Shown piece after piece: positions 13,628 to 19,447 of a stretch of 19,447 nucleotides of DNA (its first letter is position 1; each line of letters opens with the position of its first letter). Location: positions 1-19,447 of the forward strand of contig JBBDSH010000086.1 of NCBI GenBank assembly GCA_040905045.1. Reading direction: 5' to 3'. The notes under the pieces are model-generated. The model saw only the letters and a program-made list of their open reading frames with translations. It made no database searches and was not told the DNA's origin. The DNA is from JBBDSH01 sp040905045. GTDB lineage: Bacteria > Pseudomonadota > Gammaproteobacteria > Eutrophobiales > Eutrophobiaceae. A program made the translations under genes and the position numbers.

Positions 13628-13674
13628 GTTGGCAATACTGCCAACACCATAAAGCGTTGTCAATCATGCCAACA
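13627..13674 (-). promoter_or_regulatory. Promoter and palindromic operator of tumE-tumA
   Basis: Minus-strand TTGACA (13663-13658), a 17-bp spacer and CAGTAT (13640-13635) form a promoter whose predicted start falls on the tumE ATG. A perfect dyad, TGTTGGCA-N4-TGCCAACA (13627-13646), covers the -10 and the first base of tumE. A third TGCCAACA half-site lies at 13667-13674, just upstream of the -35. This is the geometry of an autorepressed toxin-antitoxin operon. Confidence 0.65.
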
Positions 13675-13714
13675 CACAAGGAATCAGGATAGGGGTGATT
13701 TTCCGTTCCGGCAG

Positions 13715-14797
13715 TCAGAGAACAGCTTTCAGGGCTTCGAGGAAAGTCTGGTTTTCCTCCGGCGTACTGACGGTGACGCGCAGGCAGTTGGCCAGTGAAG
13801 GATCGGCGCCGTGCAGGTTCTTCACCAGTACGCCTTTCTCTTTCAATGCCTCGAACACCTCCGGGCCGGATCGTGTTTCCGTCCGGATGAGGATGAAATT
13901 GGCGGCACTGGGCCAGACGCCGACGCCGTCCAGTTCCCGCAGATCCGCCGTCAATACTTCCCGCTCCTGCCGGATCAGCGTCGCCTGGTCGTTGAGCACA
14001 TCCACGTGATCGAGAATGAACTCAACGCTGGCCTGGGTCAGGGAACCGATGTTGTAGGGCAGGCGCAGCTTGTCGAATTCGTGAATCCACTCGGGCCGTC
14101 CCGCCAGGAAACCCAGGCGCAGACCGGCCAGGCCCTGCTTGGACAGGGTGCGCATGACCAGCAGGTGATCGTGGTCGGCGATGCGCGGCAGAAAGGTCTC
14201 CCGGGCAAAGGCGTGATAGGCCTCATCCACCACCACCAGTCCCGGCGCCGCCTCGATGATTTGCAACACGCCCTCCTCGTCGAACAGGTTGCCGGTGGGA
14301 TTATTGGGCCGGGCCAGAAAGATCACCGCCGGTTTGTGTTTTTCCACCGCCGCCAGCATGGCGTCGGTATCCAGGGAGAAATCGTCACGGTTCAACGGCA
14401 CGCCGACAAAGTCGATGCGTGCCGCCTGCGCCAGATTGCGGTACATGACGAAGGTGGGCTCCGGCGCCAGCACCACGGCGCCGGGACGGGCCAGGGCCAG
14501 GATCACGAACTGGATGATCTCGTCGGAACCATTGCCCAGGATCAGTGCCTGGTCATCCGGGATGCCGAAATTCGCGGCCAGCTTCATCTTTAGACGCCGG
14601 GCGTCGGCGTCGGGATAGCGGTTGATGGGCACGTCCCGGAGCTTTTCCAGCCAGATCCGTTTCAGTTCCTCGGGCCAGGTATAGGGATTCTCCATGGCGT
14701 CCAGTTTCAGCAGTCCCTGTGAATCCGGCACCGGATAGGCGCTGATGGCGCGCACATCGTCCCGGATCAGCTGTTCAATTTTTTTATCGATGCTCAT
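13715..14797 (-). CDS. hisC: Histidinol-phosphate aminotransferase
   Basis: HisC converts imidazole-acetol phosphate and glutamate to L-histidinol phosphate and 2-oxoglutarate, the seventh step of histidine synthesis, using pyridoxal phosphate in the cytosol. The 360-residue product is a class II fold-type I aminotransferase: LDAMENPYTWP near the N-terminus, GNGSDEIIQ for phosphate binding, RPNNPTGN, VVVDEAYHAF, and TLSKQGLAGLRLGF with the PLP lysine at K220. The loop lacks the AF of the more common SKAFGLAG, as in other gammaproteobacterial HisC of this branch. The ATG overlaps the hisD stop by 4 bp (ATGA). It is the last gene of the murA-his run, and its end faces the accessory island. Confidence 0.96.
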   Translation of the reverse strand: MSIDKKIEQLIRDDVRAISAYPVPDSQGLLKLDAMENPYTWPEELKRIWLEKLRDVPINRYPDADARRLKMKLAANFGIPDDQALILGNGSDEIIQFVILALARPGAVVLAPEPTFVMYRNLAQAARIDFVGVPLNRDDFSLDTDAMLAAVEKHKPAVIFLARPNNPTGNLFDEEGVLQIIEAAPGLVVVDEAYHAFARETFLPRIADHDHLLVMRTLSKQGLAGLRLGFLAGRPEWIHEFDKLRLPYNIGSLTQASVEFILDHVDVLNDQATLIRQEREVLTADLRELDGVGVWPSAANFILIRTETRSGPEVFEALKEKGVLVKNLHGADPSLANCLRVTVSTPEENQTFLEALKAVL

Positions 14798-16101
14798 TTT
14801 TCCGTTTCATTGAGGCGATACTCCGCCGAGCGCGCATGGGCGGTCAGTCCCTCGCAGCGCGCCAGCACCGAGGCGATGCTTGCGATTCCCTTTGATGATT
14901 CACGATCGCAGCGGATCAACGAGGAACGCTTCTGAAAGTCGTACACGCCCAGCGGCGAGGAAAAGCGCGCCGTCCGCGCCGTGGGCAGCACATGATTGGG
15001 ACCGGCGCAGTAATCGCCCATGGATTCCGCCGCCCAGTGGCCGATGAAGATCGCCCCGGCATGGCGGATGCGCGGCAGCAGTTCATCCGGTTCGTTAACC
15101 GCCAGTTCCAGGTGTTCGGGAGCAATGAGATTGGCCACCTCCACCGCCTCTTCCAGATCTTTCACCTGTATCAACGCGCCCTCGTTTTCCAGGGCGGCGT
15201 GTATGATGCCGGCCCGTTCCATTTCCGGCAGCAGCCGTTCGATACTTGCTGTTACCGACTGAATGAATCCTTCATCGTTGCAGACCAGGATGGCGCGGGC
15301 GTCCTCGTCATGTTCCGCCTGGGCGAACAGATCCATGGCCACCCAGTCGGGATCGCCGCTGCCGTCGCTGATGATGAGCACCTCGGACGGGCCGGCCACC
15401 ATGTCGATGCCGACAATGCCGAACACCAGCCGCTTGGCGGTGGCCACATACTTGTTGCCGGGGCCGACGATCTTGTCCACGGCCGGCACGGACTCCGTAC
15501 CGTAGGCCAGGGCGCCGACAGCCTGGGCCCCGCCGATAGTGAAGACCCGATCCACGCCGGCAATGTGGGCGGCGGCCAAAACCGTGGAATCCAGTTCGCC
15601 GCCCGGTGCCGGCACGGTCATGATGATCTCGCCAACGCCGGCGACGCGGGCCGGGATGACATTCATCAACACCGTCGATGGATACGCGGCCTTGCCGCCG
15701 GGGACATAGACGCCGACCTTGTCCAGGGCGGTTACCTGCTGACCGAGCATCACGCCGTCACTGTCCTCATAGGTCCAGGATTGCATCAGCTGTTTCTCAT
15801 GATAGCTGCGTATGCGGCGGGCGGCCTCTTCCAGGGCATGCTGCAGTTCGTCCGGGATGTATTTGGCGGCTTCCACCAGTTGATTGGGATTCAGTTCCAG
15901 TTCGGCAATCCTGGCATCGCGGTTATCAAAACGGTTGGTGTATTCCACCAGGGCGGTGTCACCGCGGTTGCGCACAGCCTCAAGTATATCCATCACTGTC
16001 CTGGTCAGTTCCGGCCCGAGTTCGTCGTTGGCGGTCAGAAGACTGTCCAGCTTTTCCCGGAAGTCGCTGTCTGTGCTGTTGATGTTTCTGATAGCCGTCA
16101 T
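14794..16101 (-). CDS. hisD: Histidinol dehydrogenase
   Basis: HisD catalyses the last two steps of histidine synthesis, oxidising L-histidinol to histidinal and then histidine with two NAD+ and one Zn2+. At 435 aa the length is normal. Zinc ligands fit the E. coli pattern: Q261 and H264 in LFAQAEHDEDA, D363 in ESMGDYCAGPNH and H422 in GLTAHARS. The catalytic pair E329-H330 lies in APEHLEL. NAD-binding segments VPGGKAAYPS and GGAQAVGALAYGT are present. The start overlaps the hisG stop and the stop overlaps the hisC start, 4 bp each, so stoichiometric coupled translation from the murA-hisG-hisD-hisC mRNA is expected. Confidence 0.97.
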   Translation of the reverse strand: MTAIRNINSTDSDFREKLDSLLTANDELGPELTRTVMDILEAVRNRGDTALVEYTNRFDNRDARIAELELNPNQLVEAAKYIPDELQHALEEAARRIRSYHEKQLMQSWTYEDSDGVMLGQQVTALDKVGVYVPGGKAAYPSTVLMNVIPARVAGVGEIIMTVPAPGGELDSTVLAAAHIAGVDRVFTIGGAQAVGALAYGTESVPAVDKIVGPGNKYVATAKRLVFGIVGIDMVAGPSEVLIISDGSGDPDWVAMDLFAQAEHDEDARAILVCNDEGFIQSVTASIERLLPEMERAGIIHAALENEGALIQVKDLEEAVEVANLIAPEHLELAVNEPDELLPRIRHAGAIFIGHWAAESMGDYCAGPNHVLPTARTARFSSPLGVYDFQKRSSLIRCDRESSKGIASIASVLARCEGLTAHARSAEYRLNETEK

Positions 16102-16730
16102 GAAGCGACAATCTCCGACAGACTGGTCACAAGGGGTTTGATGCGATCCGTCTTCATCTTCATGGAGGCCTTGTTGACGATGAGACGCGAACTGATCTCG
16201 AACAGGGTTTCCAGCGGCACCAGCCCGTTGGCCTTGAGGGTATTGCCGGTATCCACCAGATCCACAATCTGATCCGCCAGACCCAGGACCGGCGCCAGCT
16301 CCATGGAACCGTACAGCTTGATGATCTCCACCTGCATGCCGCGTTCGGCAAAATAGTTGCGGGCGCTGTTGACATACTTGGTTGCAATGCGAAGGCGGCT
16401 GTTGCGCGAGCGCGGTTGTTCCGGTCCGGCCAGCATCATGCGGCAGCGTGCAATCCCCAGATCCAGAGGTTCATACAGTTCATCGCCCTCGTATTCCAGC
16501 AGGACATCCTTGCCGGCGATGCCCATATCCGCGGCGCCGTATTCCACATAAGTAGGCACGTCGGTGGCACGGATGATGAAAAGCTGCACGCCGGGACGGC
16601 TGGTATCGAATACCAGCTTGCGTGAACGGGCCGGGTTCTCCAGCGGTTCGATACCAACCCTGGCCAGTAACGGCAGGGCTTCCTCGAGTATGCGCCCCTT
16701 GGAAACGGCGATTGTTAATGTGTCATTCAT
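16098..16730 (-). CDS. hisG: ATP phosphoribosyltransferase, short form (catalytic subunit)
   Basis: HisG joins ATP and PRPP to make phosphoribosyl-ATP, the committed and feedback-inhibited step of histidine synthesis. At 210 aa this is the short form: it has the periplasmic-binding-like catalytic domains (LTIAVSKGRILEEALPLL at the start, GIAGKDVLLEY, and the PRPP-binding region ending in DLVDTGNTLKANGL) but not the C-terminal ACT-like regulatory domain of the roughly 300-residue long form. Short HisG needs the histidyl-tRNA-synthetase-like partner HisZ, which is not in this window and should be elsewhere in the genome. It overlaps murA and hisD by 4 bp each. Confidence 0.96.
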   Translation of the reverse strand: MNDTLTIAVSKGRILEEALPLLARVGIEPLENPARSRKLVFDTSRPGVQLFIIRATDVPTYVEYGAADMGIAGKDVLLEYEGDELYEPLDLGIARCRMMLAGPEQPRSRNSRLRIATKYVNSARNYFAERGMQVEIIKLYGSMELAPVLGLADQIVDLVDTGNTLKANGLVPLETLFEISSRLIVNKASMKMKTDRIKPLVTSLSEIVAS

Positions 16731-18001
16731 GTTTGGTCTGTGTCACCCGTGGTGCGCCTGATACGCGCACCCAGTTGCTGCAGTTTTTCCTCAATAGTCT
16801 CGTAACCGCGGTCGATATGGTAAATCCGATCCACGGCGGTTTCCCCTTCCGCCACCAGCCCGGCCAGAACCAGACTGGCGGAAGCGCGCAGGTCCGTTGC
16901 CATGACCGGTGCGCCGGTCAGTTTTTCCACGCCGCGGCAGATGGCGATGTTGCCCTGTACCTTGACGTCGGCCCCCATGCGCTGAAGTTCCTGTACGTGC
17001 ATGAAGCGGTTCTCGAACACGTTCTCGGTGATGGTGCCGGTGCCCTCGGCGACGCAGTTCAGGGCCGTAAACTGCGCCTGCATGTCCGTCGGGAACCCCG
17101 GGAAGGGGGATGTATGCACATCCACGGCCCGGGGACGTTTTTCCTTCATGGTCAGCGTAATGGCACTGTCCTCGATCTCGATCTCCGTGCCCGCCTCCCT
17201 GAGCTTGGCCAGCACCGCATCCAGCAGATCCGGCCGCGTATTTTTCAGTTTGACCCGGCCGCCGGCCATGGCCGCCGCCACCAGATAGGTACCGGTCTCG
17301 ATCCGGTCCGGCAGTATACTGTGCGTGGCGCCGTGCAGAGTCTCGACGCCTTCGATGACGATGCGATCGGTCCCGGCGCCTTCGATCCTGGCCCCCATCT
17401 TGTTAAGACAGTCCGCCAGGTCCACCACTTCCGGTTCACGGGCCGCGTTCTCGATGACCGTCCGGCCCTCGGCCAGAGTGGCGGCCATCATCAGATTTTC
17501 CGTTCCCGTTACCGTGACCATATCCATGGTCAACAACGCACCCTTGAGCCGCTTCGCCTGTGCCCGTATGTAGCCCCCGTCCACGCTGATCTCGGCGCCC
17601 ATGGCCTCGAGGCCGCTGATATGCAGGTTGACCGGTCTGGAGCCGATGGCGCAGCCGCCGGGCAGGGACACATCGGCGCGGCCGTAACGGCTCAGCAACG
17701 GGCCCAGCACCAGTATCGAGGCACGCATGGTCTTGACCAGTTCATAGGGCGCGAAGAAACTATTGATACGCCGGTTATCGACCTCGATATTCAGCTTTTC
17801 ATCGATGGTCAGTTCCGACCCCATGCCCCCCAGCAGCGCCATGGTCGTCGTAATATCGTGCAGGTGCGGCACGTTTTTGATTTCCATGGTGTCATGGGTC
17901 AACAGAGTCGCCGCCAGTATGGGCAAGGCGGCGTTCTTGGCACCGGAAATGCAGATCTCTCCCTCGAGCGGCCGGCCTCCCTGGATAACAAGTTTGTCCA
18001 C
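16727..18001 (-). CDS. murA: UDP-N-acetylglucosamine 1-carboxyvinyltransferase
   Basis: MurA adds enolpyruvate from PEP to UDP-GlcNAc, the first committed step of peptidoglycan synthesis, and is the fosfomycin target. I start it at GTG 18001, which gives 424 aa beginning (M)DKLVIQGG as the family does (E. coli 419 aa). The frame is open to an ATG at 18049, but that adds 16 non-conserved residues and overlaps ibaG. Conserved sites are K22 in ISGAKNAALP and the PEP-reactive C117 in SLPGGCAIGSRP, which is cysteine, so the enzyme is predicted fosfomycin-sensitive. The inverse alpha/beta barrel repeats are complete. It lies 14 bp behind ibaG and couples by ATGA to hisG. Confidence 0.96.
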   Translation of the reverse strand: MDKLVIQGGRPLEGEICISGAKNAALPILAATLLTHDTMEIKNVPHLHDITTTMALLGGMGSELTIDEKLNIEVDNRRINSFFAPYELVKTMRASILVLGPLLSRYGRADVSLPGGCAIGSRPVNLHISGLEAMGAEISVDGGYIRAQAKRLKGALLTMDMVTVTGTENLMMAATLAEGRTVIENAAREPEVVDLADCLNKMGARIEGAGTDRIVIEGVETLHGATHSILPDRIETGTYLVAAAMAGGRVKLKNTRPDLLDAVLAKLREAGTEIEIEDSAITLTMKEKRPRAVDVHTSPFPGFPTDMQAQFTALNCVAEGTGTITENVFENRFMHVQELQRMGADVKVQGNIAICRGVEKLTGAPVMATDLRASASLVLAGLVAEGETAVDRIYHIDRGYETIEEKLQQLGARIRRTTGDTDQT

Positions 18002-18015
18002 TGAATCGGTTCCGC

Positions 18016-18267
18016 TCAGATGACCCGCAGGTCTCTTTTTTTCTCCCACTCCTCCGGGGTATACGTCTGGATCGACAGGGCATGGATTTCATTGCCCATC
18101 TTTTCGCCCAGCGTCTTGTAGACCAGTTGATGCTGCTGCACCATATTCTTGCCGGCGAACTCCTCGCTGACCACGATGGCGCTGAAATGAGTGCCGTCGC
18201 CGTCCACCTCGACCGCGGCGCCCGGCAGGCCCGTTTCAATAAACTGCTTGATGTCGTCTATCTGCAT
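18016..18267 (-). CDS. ibaG: BolA-like protein IbaG
   Basis: This 83-residue protein is a BolA/YrbA family member. These proteins partner with monothiol glutaredoxins in iron-sulfur handling; IbaG is linked to acid stress and envelope lipid homeostasis. The fold core is visible as IKQFIETGLPGAAVEVDGDG, THFSAIVVSEEFAGKNMVQQHQ and IHALSIQTYTPEEW, with a conserved His in QQHQLVYKTL. It precedes murA as in most gammaproteobacteria. The usual upstream neighbour mlaB is not present: only 147 bp lie between it and mlaC. A GGGGT lies 9 bp before the ATG. Confidence 0.94.
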   Translation of the reverse strand: MQIDDIKQFIETGLPGAAVEVDGDGTHFSAIVVSEEFAGKNMVQQHQLVYKTLGEKMGNEIHALSIQTYTPEEWEKKRDLRVI

Positions 18268-18336
18268 GAATTCATACCCCGGCCGCCGATCGCGGCCATT
18301 TACGTTGATGATTGTGAATACAAGGTCGCAATTATC

Positions 18337-18351
18337 CCGATCCGGGATCGG
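18337..18351. repeat. Palindrome in the mlaC-ibaG intergenic region
   Basis: CCGATCC-G-GGATCGG is a perfect 7-bp dyad about a single central base. A further 6-bp dyad, GGCCGC-N5-GCGGCC, lies near 18284. Neither is followed by a T run. The first could be an operator for ibaG-murA-his or a transcript-end hairpin for mlaC. Confidence 0.45.
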
Positions 18352-18414
18352 AATTACCAGAGACCGTGGAGGAACGGTGATAAATGGCCCTTGCCAGCGC
18401 CATCGGAGGAATAT

Positions 18415-19068
18415 TCAGGGAACGGCGTCGGCTTCCAGATCGGGATTGCTGCCGAGCTTTTTGTTGCGCTCTTCTATCTTGGCGATCAGCGCGTCCAGGC
18501 CGTTTTTCCGGATCTCCGAGGCGAACGAGCCACGATAGGTGGACACCAGGCTGACTCCGTCCACGGCCACGTCCACCACCCTCCATTCCCCGTCCTTGAG
18601 ATGCATGCGGTAATGGATGGGAATGGCACCGGCCCCGGCAGGCTGCTTAACCTCGGTTTTGACGACGACGAGATTGGAGTCGGGATTACCCTGGGCGGGA
18701 TAGTATTTGATCTCTTCCTCGGAATACTCCAGCAGTGCCTTGGCATAGGTTCGCACCAGCAGGGTCCGGAATTCATTAATGAAGGCCTGACGCTGCTCGT
18801 CACTGGCGCTTGTCCAGCTGTCCCGACCCAGCACCCAGCGGGACATGCTGGCAAAATCGAAGCGCGGCACGACCACTTTGTTGATCAGTTCGTAAATCCG
18901 GGTCGGATCCGCTTCCAGTTTTTCTTTTTCAGCATCCAGCTTTTCAAGAACTTCCTGCGACGTAGTCTTGACGACTTCAGCCGCATCCTGCTGGGCGGCC
19001 TGTACCGCCATGGGAATCAGGAAAAACAGGGCCGGGAGGAGGCTTTTGATTACAACTCGGGACATCAT
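18415..19068 (-). CDS. mlaC: MlaC/Ttg2D-family periplasmic phospholipid-binding protein
   Basis: MlaC carries phospholipids across the periplasm between the outer-membrane MlaA-porin complex and the inner-membrane MlaFEDB transporter. The 217-residue product has a Sec signal peptide (MMSRVVIKSLLPALFFL, cleavage likely after VQA at about 24), then the family body: YELINKVVVPRFDFASMSRWVLG, ASDEQRQAFINEFRTLLVRTYAKAL, and VDVAVDGVSLVSTYRGSFASEI near the end. GGAG lies 9 bp before the first ATG at 19068. Context is odd: mlaB is missing downstream, and the next gene upstream is an RND/MMPL-type exporter instead of mlaD. A related HpnM-HpnN pairing is known in hopanoid transport, so this could be a paralogue with another lipid cargo. 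Confidence 0.9.
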   Translation of the reverse strand: MMSRVVIKSLLPALFFLIPMAVQAAQQDAAEVVKTTSQEVLEKLDAEKEKLEADPTRIYELINKVVVPRFDFASMSRWVLGRDSWTSASDEQRQAFINEFRTLLVRTYAKALLEYSEEEIKYYPAQGNPDSNLVVVKTEVKQPAGAGAIPIHYRMHLKDGEWRVVDVAVDGVSLVSTYRGSFASEIRKNGLDALIAKIEERNKKLGSNPDLEADAVP

Positions 19069-19321
19069 TCTCGAATACTCCTTTAGTACCTCGACACAGG
19101 CAATTATGATGAATTCAGCGTTTTTCTGTATCCGGCGGACGGGATTAGTATCCTGCGGCGCGCCGGGATGACCGGGATGATTGTTGTATTTATATCAATT
19201 CGTTGTATCAGTGCTGCATATTTTAATTCCATCCACGTCTCTGAGAAAGGGAATCTTGCAAAAAGTTTCAGCGCCGACCCGCACGACACCATCATCACAG
19301 AGGCAGACCCGGACAGCGAAA

Positions 19322-19337
19322 TGTGACGTGGTTCACA
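19322..19337. promoter_or_regulatory. CRP/Vfr-type palindrome TGTGA-N6-TCACA
   Basis: The sequence TGTGA-CGTGGT-TCACA is a perfect match to the consensus core of CRP-family binding sites. It lies 3 bp past the stop of the exporter gene and about 255 bp upstream of the mlaC ATG. No clear -35/-10 pair is seen at a classical distance, so function is uncertain. Confidence 0.4.
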
Positions 19338-19340
19338 GTT

Positions 19341-19447
19341 TTACAGGCCGAAAGGCCGCCACCACAGGATCAGCCGCGGCAGCAGCGTCAGGGCCGCCAG
19401 CAGGGCCAGGAACATGGCCAGCGCCGTCAACAGGCCGAAGTAGATGG
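19341..19447 (-). CDS. RND/MMPL-type exporter, C-terminal fragment (runs off the window)
   Basis: The last 35 codons of a gene reading in from the right edge encode IYFGLLTALAMFLALLAALT followed by LLPRLILWWRPFG-L and a stop. This is a final transmembrane helix with the ALLAALTLLP motif and a short aromatic-basic cytoplasmic tail, typical of the C-terminus of RND-superfamily MMPL/HpnN-like lipid or hydrophobic-compound exporters. The 5' end is outside the window. It precedes mlaC on the same strand, with 272 bp between them, where no other gene is supported. The family call is from a short fragment. Confidence 0.72.
   Translation of the reverse strand, partial: IYFGLLTALAMFLALLAALTLLPRLILWWRPFGL

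Noticed and set aside
10203..13714. Integrative element with attachment sites
   Set aside because: I looked for an integrase, tRNA target or long direct repeats at the island edges and saw none; the island call rests on gene content and synteny only.
14992..16272. Plus-strand open frame of 426 codons
   Set aside because: Antisense to hisD, which has all catalytic residues and coupled neighbours.
16622..18004. Plus-strand open frame of 460 codons
   Set aside because: It is the antisense shadow of murA and part of hisG in GC-rich codons; its His- and Gln-rich translation is typical of such shadows.
18082..19086. Plus-strand open frame of 334 codons
   Set aside because: Antisense to ibaG and mlaC; no family signature.
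19104..19298. 64-codon minus-strand frame between the exporter and mlaC
   Set aside because: No family signature, no Shine-Dalgarno, and composition like non-coding DNA.

Overview
The window is a chromosomal segment of a fairly GC-rich gammaproteobacterium, very probably an environmental or metagenome-assembled one: a run of exactly 100 N at 8961-9060 is a scaffold gap. The backbone order rnpB, rsmI, lpoA, yraN, diaA/gmhA, dolP, sspB, sspA, petC, petB, petA, algW/degS, hisC, hisD, hisG, murA, ibaG, mlaC matches, from memory, the Pseudomonas/Chromatiales-type arrangement. A short-form HisG (210 aa) and a bc1 complex co-oriented with sspAB fit that placement. I cannot name a genus.

Layout. (1) 1-530: RNase P RNA on the minus strand with a clear -10 box, flanked by two kinds of 7-bp repeat. 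(2) 513-4863: rsmI (minus), diverging from a compact plus-strand group lpoA-yraN-diaA-dolP. These serve 16S rRNA methylation, activation of a peptidoglycan synthase, a nuclease-like protein, a SIS-domain protein and an outer-membrane BON lipoprotein. (3) 4863-8750: a minus-strand group petA-petB-petC-sspA-sspB: Rieske protein, cytochrome b and cytochrome c1 of the bc1 complex, then SspA and the ClpXP adaptor SspB. (4) 8691-9077: upstream DNA of petA, then the gap. (5) 9078-10581: a DegS/AlgW-type periplasmic protease with a small DUF202 membrane protein 4 bp behind it. (6) 10582-13714: an accessory island lying between two otherwise syntenic genes. It holds a truncated, mosaic type III DNA methyltransferase, an XRE-ImmA/IrrE metalloprotease plus PIN nuclease pair, and a TumE-TumA toxin-antitoxin pair. 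(7) 13715-18267: an operon read ibaG, murA, hisG, hisD, hisC, with 4-bp ATGA overlaps between murA, hisG, hisD and hisC. (8) 18268-19447: mlaC, and the C-terminus of an RND/MMPL-type exporter at the window edge, in place of the usual mlaB and mlaD.

The part most worth pursuing is the island. Its four minus-strand genes form two tightly coupled modules. In each, a recognisable promoter places the predicted transcription start on or within a few bases of the first ATG, with no Shine-Dalgarno sequence, and each promoter overlaps a repeat that looks like an autoregulatory operator. The XRE-ImmA/PIN pair does not match any system whose name I know. A second unusual element is a family of degenerate GTRAGGN heptads in large inverted arrays. 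It occurs twice in intergenic DNA, and one copy supplies the last codons and stop of rsmI.
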